Shown piece after piece: positions 14,159 through 20,562 of a DNA stretch of 64,000 nucleotides (the first letter of the stretch is position 1; each line of letters starts with the position of its first letter). Location: IMG/VR virus record IMGVR_UViG_3300025424_000296, positions 49,211 to 113,210 of that record; one strand, written 5' to 3'. The notes under the pieces were generated by a model. That model had not been told where the DNA came from. It saw nothing but the letters and a program-made list of their open reading frames with translations, and did no database searches. This DNA comes from a virus. Made by a program: the position numbers and the translations under genes.

Positions 14159-14172
14159 TATACTTTAAAGAT

Positions 14173-14248
14173 GCTGGTGTAGCTCAGTTGATAGAGCGCG
14201 GCATTAGTAATGCCGATGTCGGGAGTTTGAACCTCTCCACCAGCACCA
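14173..14248 (+). tRNA. tRNA-Thr(AGT), unusual A34 anticodon
   Basis: Acceptor GCTGGTG/CACCAGC, D-stem GCTC/GAGC, anticodon arm CGGCA-TTAGTAA-TGCCG, T-arm GGGAG-TTTGAAC-CTCTC, discriminator A, encoded CCA. The anticodon reads AGT, where bacterial threonine tRNAs normally have GGT, TGT or CGT. In the D-loop AGTTGATA base 19 is A, and in the T-loop base 56 is T, so the normal G19-C56 elbow pair appears replaced by A19-U56, a matched change. Confidence 0.88.
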
Positions 14249-14253
14249 CCTTA

Positions 14254-14380
14254 GCCCTTGTAGCCCAACTGGCAGAGGCAGGAGACTTACGAGAAAGGGT
14301 TAAAGCCCATAACGGTGCGATTCCGGAATCTCGGAGATAAAATCTCCCAAGTATCAGTTCGAATCTGATCAAGGGCACCA
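14254..14380 (+). tRNA. tRNA with a 50-nt insertion in the anticodon loop (Val-TAC or Leu-TAA)
   Basis: Acceptor GCCCTTG (14254-14260)/CAAGGGC (14370-14376), A73 and encoded CCA (14378-14380), D-arm, and canonical T-arm ATCAG-TTCGAAT-CTGAT (14353-14369) are intact. The anticodon stem halves GGAGA (14281-14285) and TCTCC (14343-14347) are separated by 57 nt instead of 7. Removing 14291-14340 gives loop CTTACAA (Val, TAC); other cut points give CTTAAAA (Leu, TAA). The insert forms its own stem CGAGA (14290-14294)/TCTCG (14329-14333) enclosing two smaller hairpins. It is far too short for a complete group I intron. The short variable region favours a class I tRNA such as Val. Confidence 0.75.
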
Positions 14381-14450
14381 GAAATTATAAGTCCGACCGC
14401 TGGTATCACAACTTCAATAAGTAGTATTAGTACAACTTGTGAGATTTTTA

Positions 14451-14630
14451 ATGAAAGACCGTGTAATTTTAACAACATTTTTGATTTTAATTCTAGCAAT
14501 GGCATTGGTAGGATGTAATTCAGTTGAGAACATTGATACTAACGGCTATTACACTCATAGCAACAGTATAACTCAACATGTTTGTCCGGTGCAGGTTAGA
14601 CATAACGTCGTTAAATGGTTACCATGCTGA
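14451..14630 (+). CDS. Small lipoprotein (59 aa)
   Basis: The product begins MKDRVILTTFLILILAM and has a hydrophobic signal followed by a lipobox, 'ALVGC' (Cys at about residue 22), the site for lipidation by signal peptidase II. The mature peptide is short and hydrophilic with two further cysteines. A GTG at 14439 is in frame, but ATG 14451 gives a better signal sequence. Short outer-membrane lipoproteins can be lysis spanins (Rz1-like), although no inner-membrane partner is evident beside it; it could instead be an immunity lipoprotein. Confidence 0.55.
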   Translation: MKDRVILTTFLILILAMALVGCNSVENIDTNGYYTHSNSITQHVCPVQVRHNVVKWLPC

Positions 14631-14632
14631 TA

Positions 14633-14661
14633 TTGTAATCAGTTGTATGTTAACCTATACT
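14633..14661 (+). promoter_or_regulatory. Sigma70-type promoter abutting an ATG
   Basis: TTGTAA (14633-14638), 17-bp spacer, TATACT (14656-14661). ATG of the next gene is at 14668, at the expected transcription start, with no Shine-Dalgarno. Confidence 0.55.
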
Positions 14662-14667
14662 TGATAC

Positions 14668-15024
14668 ATGATTACAACAACTATATTACTATTGGGCACA
14701 GTCGTATGGCTTATTCTAACTATAATTGTTTTTGGTTTAACTGGATTTGATAGAATTTTGGCATGCTTGCAAATGTGGTTTGATAGAAAATATTGGACCG
14801 GTTATAATCTAGTTGAAGCAACAAGTTATGCAGCTAAGGCTATTGTAATTGTCCCTGGATTAATATGGGGCATACAATTTTGGTGGTTTTATATATTAAC
14901 CTTAATAACAAGTTTAAGTTTAATTTGGTCTAGTAATCGAAAGTTATTACCTACTCTTGTTGTATTTAACACAGTCTGGGTGTGGGTTAGTGTAATGGCT
15001 ATTGCAAAATATTTTTTCTCATAA
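14668..15024 (+). CDS. Multi-span membrane protein (118 aa)
   Basis: The product begins MITTTILLLGTVVWLILTII and has four hydrophobic segments (about residues 3-25, 49-68, 70-86 and 94-115) with an aromatic, Trp-rich character, so it is an integral inner-membrane protein. No family is recognised and no conserved polar residues suggest a transporter. Initiation is probably leaderless from the promoter at 14633. A holin-like or membrane-remodelling role is possible but unproven. Confidence 0.6.
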   Translation: MITTTILLLGTVVWLILTIIVFGLTGFDRILACLQMWFDRKYWTGYNLVEATSYAAKAIVIVPGLIWGIQFWWFYILTLITSLSLIWSSNRKLLPTLVVFNTVWVWVSVMAIAKYFFS

Positions 15025-15095
15025 TTATATTTTTATTTTGCATTATTATACCATATTATGGTAAAATTTTCAAGTTATCTAATAAGGAAAAATAA

Positions 15096-16319
15096 ATGGA
15101 AAAGTTATTAGAACTTGGAAATCATTATGTTAGTGATTTTATTAAACCTAACGATCAATTGAGAAATGCCAACAAGTACAGTCTAGACGTATATTTAGAT
15201 GATGCAATTGGTGCAGCTCGTCTTAAAGAGACCCCGCCAGCAGAAAGTATGTGGGGGCAGTATTGGTATCGTTCTGGTATCAATGCCAGTATGACCAAAC
15301 AGTTGGGTCAGATCGTTGATGAAATATCAGGTAGAATTAAACTAAATGACGGCGACATTTGGTTAGATATTGCTTGTAATGACGGAACACTGTTAAAGCA
15401 ACTTCCTGATAATTTAATCAAGTTGGGGATTGATCCAGCTGATGACAGTTACCATGCAGAAAGTAGCAGGGTTGCCACAAAGGTTGTACAGGACTATTTC
15501 AGTGAGTCGGCATATCAACGCACAGGGTACGGTGATCGCAAGGCCAAGGTAATAACATGTATAGCTATGTTTTACGATTTAGATAATCCCCGTCCATTTA
15601 TCAGAGACATACATAAAGTATTAGATGACAATGGTGTTTTTGTTGTTCAAATGAGTTATACACCCTTAATGCTTAAACAGTTGGCATTTGATAATATTTG
15701 TCACGAGCATGTTTATTATTATAGTCTTACCAGTATCAAGAGACTATTTGAGTCTGAAGGATTTGTTGTACGTGATTGTAGTCTAAATGATACTAATGGT
15801 GGTAGTTTCCGAGTATACCTACAGAAGAATACCAGCGACTACACCAAGTTTTCTACTGCACCACAGCGTGATGTGTTTGACTTCCAGGTCGAAAGTATTC
15901 TCAAGTTAGAAGCTACAAAATGGGATATTGGTAATCCTGATCTTTGGATTAGTTTTGGTAATCAAATAAACGCTCTTAAGACTCAAGTATTAGAATTTCT
16001 ACACCAGGCTAAACGTGAAGGCAAGACTGTATATGGATATGGTGCCAGCACCAAGGGCAATACACTACTACAATTGTTTGGAATTGATAATACTTTAGTA
16101 ACTGCTATTGCAGAACGCAGCCCATATAAGTTTGGATTACAAACCGTTGGTACTAACATTCCTATAGTAAGTGAAGAAGAAATGCGAGCTGCAAAGCCAG
16201 ACTATCTCTTAGTTCTACCTTGGCACTTTATTAATGAATTTGTTGCTAGAGAACAAGAGTTTATATCAGGTGGTGGTAAATTAGTAGTACCATGTCCGCG
16301 CTTTGAGATTTTTGGATAA
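15096..16319 (+). CDS. SAM-dependent sugar C-methyltransferase family protein
   Basis: The 407-residue product has a class I SAM-binding core ('IWLDIACNDGTLLKQLP', about residues 87-103) and the sugar C-methyltransferase hallmark 'DNICHEHVYYYSLTSIKRLF' with 'DTNGGSFRVYLQ' downstream. The C-terminal domain contains 'VYGYGASTKGNTLLQLFG' and 'IAERSPYKFGLQTVGTNIPIV', as in the NovU/TylCIII-type family that methylates dTDP-ketosugars at C3 or C5. The N-terminal zinc-binding cysteines of the full-length family seem to be missing, so the N-terminus is reduced. It probably tailors a nucleotide-activated sugar, in keeping with the glycosyltransferases in this window. The Shine-Dalgarno is AAGGAAAAA. 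Confidence 0.85.
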   Translation: MEKLLELGNHYVSDFIKPNDQLRNANKYSLDVYLDDAIGAARLKETPPAESMWGQYWYRSGINASMTKQLGQIVDEISGRIKLNDGDIWLDIACNDGTLLKQLPDNLIKLGIDPADDSYHAESSRVATKVVQDYFSESAYQRTGYGDRKAKVITCIAMFYDLDNPRPFIRDIHKVLDDNGVFVVQMSYTPLMLKQLAFDNICHEHVYYYSLTSIKRLFESEGFVVRDCSLNDTNGGSFRVYLQKNTSDYTKFSTAPQRDVFDFQVESILKLEATKWDIGNPDLWISFGNQINALKTQVLEFLHQAKREGKTVYGYGASTKGNTLLQLFGIDNTLVTAIAERSPYKFGLQTVGTNIPIVSEEEMRAAKPDYLLVLPWHFINEFVAREQEFISGGGKLVVPCPRFEIFG

Positions 16320-16329
16320 TCAAGTGTAC

Positions 16330-16383
16330 TAGACAACATCTTCTTTTTCAGTTATAATGAAAAATTATCAACTGAAAAAGAAG
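16330..16383 (+). promoter_or_regulatory. Sigma70-type promoter embedded in an RBS-sequestering hairpin (rlpA-like gene)
   Basis: TAGACA (16330-16335), 17-bp spacer, perfect TATAAT (16353-16358). The region is also a perfect 14-bp inverted repeat, CTTCTTTTTCAGTT (16340-16353) and its complement (16370-16383), extended by ATAAT/ATTAT to 19 bp with one bulge. The 3' arm covers the start of the Shine-Dalgarno AAGGAA (16381-16386). RNA starting near 16365 lacks the 5' arm and leaves the RBS free. Confidence 0.7.
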
Positions 16384-16391
16384 GAAATGTT

Positions 16392-16883
16392 ATGATTAAA
16401 TTATCTAAATTTGTAGTAGCTGCTATTGTTGTTATTGCAATGTGTGGTCCTGACACAGCATCGGCAGATCCAATTACAGATCTTTTTGACGGAGTTTTTC
16501 ATCAAACTCGCAATCAACCTGTTGCCAATAATGGTCGTCGAGGACATCATTCAGTAACAGCAGAGCCTGCTGATAATAATTGGGTTGCTACTACATCTTC
16601 ACATAGCGGGTCGCGCATGGTTGCTTCATACTACGGACACGGTGAGCGTTTAAGTCGTCATACTGCTAGCGGTCAGCGTTTTAATCCTCATGCCATGACA
16701 GCAGCTCATCGTACATATCCATTTGGAACACGACTACATGTTTGTCACCGCGGGTGTGTCACTGTAGTAGTCAATGACCGCGGGCCGTTTGTTCGAGGAC
16801 GTCATTTAGATTTATCATATGGTGCTGCTCGTGCAATTGGTATGACCAGTACTTCAACAATTACTGTGCAACGATTAGATTGA
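16392..16883 (+). CDS. RlpA-like double-psi beta-barrel, exported cell-wall protein
   Basis: The 163-residue product has a signal peptide (about 1-25, ending 'DTASA'), a linker, and a C-terminal RlpA-like double-psi beta-barrel: 'VASYYGHGERLSRHTASGQR', 'AMTAAHRTYPFGTRLHV', 'VVVNDRGPFVRGRHLDLSYG', 'AARAIGM'. RlpA proteins bind glycan strands lacking stem peptides; the Pseudomonas enzyme cleaves them as a lytic transglycosylase. Here the His of TAAH and the Asp of NDRGP are present, but the acidic pair usually seen as Gly-Glu-x-x-Asp reads Gly-Gln-Arg-Phe-Asn, so activity may be altered or lost. The family's C-terminal SPOR domain is absent. A role in host-wall remodelling or lysis is likely. 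Expression seems gated by the hairpin-promoter upstream. Confidence 0.85.
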   Translation: MIKLSKFVVAAIVVIAMCGPDTASADPITDLFDGVFHQTRNQPVANNGRRGHHSVTAEPADNNWVATTSSHSGSRMVASYYGHGERLSRHTASGQRFNPHAMTAAHRTYPFGTRLHVCHRGCVTVVVNDRGPFVRGRHLDLSYGAARAIGMTSTSTITVQRLD

Positions 16884-16894
16884 TATAAAATAAC

Positions 16895-16928
16895 CAATAT
16901 GGTGGGACTTGATTTTCCCACCATATTG
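16895..16928. promoter_or_regulatory. Perfect 13-bp inverted repeat over a promoter -35 region
   Basis: CAATATGGTGGGA (16895-16907) and its exact complement (16916-16928) enclose an 8-nt loop that contains TTGATT, the -35 of the following promoter. There is no T-tract, so it is not a normal terminator. As DNA it could be a repressor site; as RNA it could protect the upstream mRNA's 3' end. Confidence 0.6.
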
Positions 16929-16937
16929 CTCTATAAT
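16909..16937 (+). promoter_or_regulatory. Sigma70-type promoter abutting an ATG
   Basis: TTGATT (16909-16914), 17-bp spacer, TATAAT (16932-16937). ATG codons at 16941 and 16944 coincide with the expected transcription start. Confidence 0.65.
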
Positions 16938-16943
16938 AGCATG

Positions 16944-17378
16944 ATGAGACACTTACATGTTATAATAGATATTAATGATCCATTAACACAGTTAATCAAA
17001 GATGATCCTGTTCGTCCTGAAATACCTGTAGAACAACGTATTAGTAACACCAAAGAAGTACATGTTCTATTAGAAGATGATACCCCATTAGCTGTTGTTT
17101 GTGTAAGTTATCAAGACTTTGTACCAAAAATAACTGAAGAATTATTTGGATCAAACAAACCAACTGTTGCTGTATTTTATACTATTTGGAGTTATGGGTC
17201 AGGTGCTGCTAAAGAACTTTTGTCAAGATCTACTGATTACATTAAGAACAGTAGAACAACTATTTCCAGATTTGTAACCCTCAGTCCAAAAACTCAAATG
17301 GCTGAAAAATTTCATATGGGCAATGGTGCTGTATTACTAGAAAATAATGCTGATACTGTGAATTATGAATATCTATAA
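16944..17378 (+). CDS. Hypothetical protein (about 144 aa)
   Basis: The product begins MRHLHVIIDINDPLTQLIKDD. It is soluble, of mixed alpha/beta composition, with 'AVVCVSYQDFVP', 'VAVFYTIWSYGSGAAKELLS', 'RFVTLSPKTQMAEKFHMGNG'. The last segments loosely resemble a GNAT fold (a Gly-x-Gly-Ala-Ala loop followed by a helix, and an 'AEKFHMGNGA' region like the 'FYxKxGF' end), so a small acetyltransferase is a weak possibility. The start is set at 16944, or 16941, because the -10 box ends at 16937; a longer form from 16899 would have to come from read-through RNA. Confidence 0.55.
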   Translation: MRHLHVIIDINDPLTQLIKDDPVRPEIPVEQRISNTKEVHVLLEDDTPLAVVCVSYQDFVPKITEELFGSNKPTVAVFYTIWSYGSGAAKELLSRSTDYIKNSRTTISRFVTLSPKTQMAEKFHMGNGAVLLENNADTVNYEYL

Positions 17379-17391
17379 GTTAGTGGTCAAC

Positions 17392-17742
17392 ATGTCTAGA
17401 ATAACACTTATTTGTTTATTGTTTCTTATACTTATTGGAATATTTTCTAAAGATCAAACAGAATCTGACAAACTCAATGTTAGTTGTTATACCAAAAATC
17501 AGTTAGATACTATAATAGATAATAGAAAATTTCAAACTTTTACACAGTCATTCTACGATAATGGTAAAGTACTTGAAATAATGATTACGCCACTATTTAA
17601 TAAAGAAATTATAACAATTGAATATGTTCGTGGTACATCTAACTATTGTATTACATCAATTACTCATGGCACTACAATAAATGAGGAATGGATAGAAATA
17701 TTGTATAATACTTTACAAAAAATAAAAGGTCTCAAAGTTTAA
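17392..17742 (+). CDS. Small membrane-anchored or exported protein (116 aa)
   Basis: The product begins MSRITLICLLFLILIGIFS, a hydrophobic anchor, followed by an extracytoplasmic domain of about 95 residues with two Cys ('NVSCYTKNQL' and 'TSNYCITSI') likely to form a disulfide. No family is recognised. An ATG at 17365 inside the previous gene is also in frame; 17392 is chosen because it starts the hydrophobic segment cleanly, but neither has a strong ribosome-binding site. It may be translationally coupled to the preceding gene. Confidence 0.5.
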   Translation: MSRITLICLLFLILIGIFSKDQTESDKLNVSCYTKNQLDTIIDNRKFQTFTQSFYDNGKVLEIMITPLFNKEIITIEYVRGTSNYCITSITHGTTINEEWIEILYNTLQKIKGLKV

Positions 17743-17760
17743 GTTTTAAACTCGGTGGAT

Positions 17761-17768
17761 TATAAATA
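17761..17768 (+). promoter_or_regulatory. T4-type late promoter octamer TATAAATA
   Basis: Exact octamer 37 nt before the ATG of the holin-like gene at 17806. A short hairpin GTGTTT/AAACAC (17773-17789) lies between them, leaving GGAG free. Confidence 0.6.
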
Positions 17769-17805
17769 TGGTGTGTTTATAATAAACACTGTAAGGAGAA
17801 TTACC

Positions 17806-18051
17806 ATGAATTTAGAGGGATATAAAACATATATAGTTGCGGCCCTCATGGCTGCATTGCCAACTATAACAACCGCTGTTAATCATATTGATTGGGTTAC
17901 AGTACTAACTGGATTGGGTGTTCAAAAGGAGTGGATCGTACCACTTGCAAGTTTCGCAGCAGCAGTGGTTATGGCCATAATGAGAAAAATTACTCAGGCT
18001 ACGACTGTTAAGACTGCATTAGAAACAGAGCCTCCAAAAAAGCAGGGTTGA
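17806..18051 (+). CDS. Small two-span membrane protein, holin candidate (81 aa)
   Basis: A strong Shine-Dalgarno (AAGGAG) precedes ATG 17806. The product begins MNLEGYKTYIVAALMAALP and has two hydrophobic segments (about residues 8-24 and 46-60) separated by a short loop containing 'DWVTVLTGLGVQKEW', ending in a charged tail. The 'GYKTYIVA' start is common in small phage membrane proteins near lysis genes, some annotated as putative holins. The late promoter and the RlpA-like gene 1 kb upstream support a lysis role, but a T4 T-like protein at 27911 is a competing holin candidate. Confidence 0.55.
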   Translation: MNLEGYKTYIVAALMAALPTITTAVNHIDWVTVLTGLGVQKEWIVPLASFAAAVVMAIMRKITQATTVKTALETEPPKKQG

Positions 18052-18075
18052 CAAAACGCTAAAAAACACTATATT
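18048..18075 (+). promoter_or_regulatory. Sigma70-type promoter for a tRNA pair
   Basis: TTGACA (18048-18053), 16-bp spacer, TATATT (18070-18075), overlapping the preceding stop codon. It drives tRNA-Cys, tRNA-Met and the small gene at 18302. Confidence 0.7.
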
Positions 18076-18122
18076 TAAACTTTAGCATTGGCATGATGAT
18101 GAGTCTGTAAGACCTGTGTTAT

Positions 18123-18197
18123 GTTCCGGTGCCAGAGTAGTTATGGAGCAGACTGCAAATCTGTTTTAGGTGGGTGCAAGTCCCTCCCGGAACTCCA
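18123..18197 (+). tRNA. tRNA-Cys(GCA)
   Basis: Acceptor GTTCCGG/CCGGAAC, anticodon arm GCAGA-CTGCAAA-TCTGT with anticodon GCA, discriminator T as expected for cysteine, encoded CCA (18195-18197). The T-arm GTGGG-TGCAAGT-CCCTC has one mismatch and base 55 is G rather than T. Confidence 0.88.
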
Positions 18198-18204
18198 AAT
18201 TTAT

Positions 18205-18281
18205 AGCGGGGTAGAGCAGAAGCAGCTCGCTTGGTTCATACCCAAGAGGTCGTGGTAGAGCATTTCCCACCCCCGCTTCCA
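18205..18281 (+). tRNA. tRNA-Met(CAT)-like with both elbow loops altered
   Basis: Acceptor AGCGGGG (18205-18211)/CCCCGCT (18271-18277), D-stem GAGC/GCTC, anticodon arm CTTGG-TTCATAC-CCAAG (anticodon CAT), encoded CCA. The D-loop AGAAGCA lacks the GG that docks into the T-loop, and the T-arm is GTGG-(11 nt)-CCAC with no TTC. The 9-mer GGTAGAGCA occurs both in the acceptor/D-arm junction (18210-18218) and in the T-arm, suggesting copying. It may be a pseudogene or a structurally minimal tRNA. CAT could also be Ile after modification. Confidence 0.65.
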
Positions 18282-18301
18282 TTTTTAGTAGAGGTGAGTA
18301 A

Positions 18302-18415
18302 ATGAGTTTAGATACTTTCTTTGTTTTTAGTGCAATTACAACTTTAGGAGTTACAATACTTTTAACACTGTGTTGGATCGGACTTGCTGTATATGATCAT
18401 TTGAAAAATACATAA
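18302..18415 (+). CDS. Tiny membrane protein (37 aa)
   Basis: The ATG at 18302 follows AGAGGTGAG. The product begins MSLDTFFVFSAITTLGVTIL and is one long hydrophobic helix with a charged C-terminal tail (YDHLKNT). It lies directly after the tRNA pair and 24 nt before the acyl-CoA dehydrogenase, probably on the same transcript. No family. Confidence 0.55.
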   Translation: MSLDTFFVFSAITTLGVTILLTLCWIGLAVYDHLKNT

Positions 18416-18439
18416 TACACGGTGATAATGGAGAGTAAC

Positions 18440-20137
18440 ATGGAATACAAGGCCCCAGTTGATAGTGTTTTATTTCTACTACGAGATGTGTTAAAATTTG
18501 ATAGTGATATTACTGAAGCTATTTTAACTGAGGCTGCTAAATTAGCCGAGGAATCAATTGCTCCTACTAATCAACAGGGCGACGAAGCGGGATGTTTCTT
18601 AGTCAATGGACCAGGATTAGAACGCCCAGAAGTGGTAACACCGGCATCATTTAAAGAACCATGGAAGCAATTTTGCAAGGGTGGTTGGCTGGGATTATCA
18701 GTACCCGAAGAGTATGGCGGACAGGGATTACCATATACCATTGCTTGTGTTATTAATGAGTTTGTATCCAGCGCCAATATGGCTTTAAGTCTTTATCCCG
18801 GTCTGACTCGCGGTGCTATTCAAGCATTGCTAGAGGTAGCAACAGAGGAACAGAAACAACAATTTATTCCCAAAATGGCCACCGGTGAGTGGACAGGTAC
18901 TATGAACCTAACAGAACCGCACTGTGGAACTGATCTGGGATTGCTTAAAACCAAAGCAACAGTTAGTGAGAATGGTACATATAACATAACTGGACAAAAG
19001 ATCTTTATCAGTTGTGGCGAACACGATCTCAGCAAGAATATCATTCACCTTGTGCTGGCAAGAGTAGAAGGTGATCAACCGGGGACAAAAGGTATTAGTT
19101 TATTCATTGTTCCCAAAATGATTGATGATCAGTATAATGCAGTATCGTGTGGCTCTATTGAACATAAGATGGGTATTCACGGGTCAAGTACCTGTGTTAT
19201 GAACTATGACGGGGCCGTTGGGTATCTTGTAGGTGAACGTGGTAAAGGTTTAAATGCCATGTTTATCATGATGAATGAAGCGCGACTAGGAGTTGCAGTA
19301 CAGGGATTATCACAAAGTGAATTGGCTTACCAAAATGCTGTTGCATATGCTAAAGATAGACTCCAGGGGCGTTCGCTTACTGGTGCAAAGTTTCCGGACC
19401 GAGCAGCCGATCCTATTATTGTTCACCCTGATGTGCGTCGTATGCTTATGGATATTAAGGCTGTAAATGAAGCTGGACGTCTTTTGATATTAGAAGCAGC
19501 TTTGCTATGTGAAGATAAGTCAGATGCTGCACAAGACAGATTAGGATTGATGACTCCGATTCTTAAAGGTCTTCTTACAGATTTGGGATTCGAAAATGCT
19601 GTAAAGGCACAGCAGGTATTCGGCGGACATGGTTATATTCGAGAATGGGGTATGGAACAAATTGTTCGTGACGCTCGTATTGCTCAAATATACGAGGGTG
19701 CCAATGGTGTTCAAGCTATGGATTTAATTGGGCGTAAACTTCCAAAGAATATGGGCCGTGCAGTTAAGAACTTTTTTGATGAAAATGAAAAGATTCTCAT
19801 CGACTTCATGCTTGATCCGCTTACAACAGTATCTCCTATAGCGACAGATGTATATGGAGCATTAAACGACCTAAAGGCAGCAACTAAATGGTTGATGCAA
19901 AATGCACTTAAAAATCCCAATAATGCTGGATCTGCTGCTTATGATTACATGTACTTGTTTGGTATTGTGTTGCTGGGACTTGCGCATGTTAAGATAGTTG
20001 CTGCCACTGATGATGCGGATAGACACATAACAGCCAAATATTTCATTGAACGTATTTTACCAGAAACTAAATTACGTCTCTCCCGTATCCAAGCAGGATC
20101 AGGTACAATGATGTCATTGAGTGACACTGGTTTTTGA
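18440..20137 (+). CDS. Acyl-CoA dehydrogenase (long proteobacterial type)
   Basis: Starting at ATG 18440 (GGAGAG upstream), the 565-residue product begins MEYKAPVDSVLFLLRDVL, the typical N-terminus of the roughly 590-residue acyl-CoA dehydrogenases. It has 'WLGLSVPEEYGGQGLPYTIA' (N-terminal domain), 'TMNLTEPHCGTDLGLLKTKA' and 'ISCGEHDL' (middle beta-domain, FAD contacts), 'KMGIHGSSTC', and 'QQVFGGHGYIREWGMEQIVR', then 'IAQIYEGANGVQAMDLIGRK', which holds the catalytic base glutamate. It uses FAD to make trans-2-enoyl-CoA and passes electrons via ETF. The long subfamily includes DmdC (methylmercaptopropionyl-CoA dehydrogenase of DMSP degradation) and fatty-acid enzymes; sequence alone does not separate these. 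As a phage gene it suggests boosting of fatty-acid or DMSP catabolism. No other beta-oxidation gene is in the window. Confidence 0.92.
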   Translation: MEYKAPVDSVLFLLRDVLKFDSDITEAILTEAAKLAEESIAPTNQQGDEAGCFLVNGPGLERPEVVTPASFKEPWKQFCKGGWLGLSVPEEYGGQGLPYTIACVINEFVSSANMALSLYPGLTRGAIQALLEVATEEQKQQFIPKMATGEWTGTMNLTEPHCGTDLGLLKTKATVSENGTYNITGQKIFISCGEHDLSKNIIHLVLARVEGDQPGTKGISLFIVPKMIDDQYNAVSCGSIEHKMGIHGSSTCVMNYDGAVGYLVGERGKGLNAMFIMMNEARLGVAVQGLSQSELAYQNAVAYAKDRLQGRSLTGAKFPDRAADPIIVHPDVRRMLMDIKAVNEAGRLLILEAALLCEDKSDAAQDRLGLMTPILKGLLTDLGFENAVKAQQVFGGHGYIREWGMEQIVRDARIAQIYEGANGVQAMDLIGRKLPKNMGRAVKNFFDENEKILIDFMLDPLTTVSPIATDVYGALNDLKAATKWLMQNALKNPNNAGSAAYDYMYLFGIVLLGLAHVKIVAATDDADRHITAKYFIERILPETKLRLSRIQAGSGTMMSLSDTGF

Positions 20138-20140
20138 TAC

Positions 20141-20335
20141 ATGGATGAATTAGATCAGATATTATTAGATCAACTTAAATCTTTAAAAAGAAGAGTTGAC
20201 CTGGTATCAAAAAAAACTCTAACAGTTGCTGGTATATCAATACAACTGCCAGACGATTTTGATGAGTTAGACATGGTAAGAGACCAGATTCTTTTAAAAA
20301 TACAATTTTTTGAGAACATGTTAAAGAGTGACTAA
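20141..20335 (+). CDS. Small coiled-coil protein (64 aa)
   Basis: It begins 3 nt after the acyl-CoA dehydrogenase stop, so translation is likely coupled. The product begins MDELDQILLDQLKSLKRRVD and has heptad-like Leu/Ile spacing at both ends with a short central strand region, suggesting a dimeric coiled coil. No family is recognised. Confidence 0.5.
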   Translation: MDELDQILLDQLKSLKRRVDLVSKKTLTVAGISIQLPDDFDELDMVRDQILLKIQFFENMLKSD

Positions 20336-20391
20336 CGATCATATAATTATTCATTTTGATAAGTATGTGGTATGAAATTGGGAGAGCTCTT

Positions 20392-20550
20392 ATGAAAGTA
20401 TTAGTTGTTGCAACTATATTTGTTATGCTTCAAAATGGCATGGGTCATCAACAAACAATCAAAATTGATCCAAGAGCTTGCGCTCATCCGACATATCAAG
20501 CAGAAGTTGAAGGACAGCCTGCTACAGTTGGAATTAGGTGCCATAAATAA
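20392..20550 (+). CDS. Small exported protein (52 aa)
   Basis: The ATG at 20392 follows GGGAGAG at good spacing. Residues 1-19 (MKVLVVATIFVMLQNGMGH) form a signal-like segment; the mature peptide has two Cys ('RACAHPTY' and 'GIRCHK') likely to pair. No family. It resembles in design the other short secreted two-cysteine proteins of this block (3744, 5827, 17392). Confidence 0.5.
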   Translation: MKVLVVATIFVMLQNGMGHQQTIKIDPRACAHPTYQAEVEGQPATVGIRCHK

Positions 20551-20562
20551 TTTTATTAAACC

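Noticed and set aside
14291-14340. Group I self-splicing intron in the tRNA
   Set aside because: Only 50 nt long, no conserved core (P3-P8) and the 3' end does not supply the terminal G at any cut that restores the anticodon loop.
14104-14340. Protein-coding frame across 14104-14340
   Set aside because: It runs through two tRNA genes and has no ribosome-binding site.
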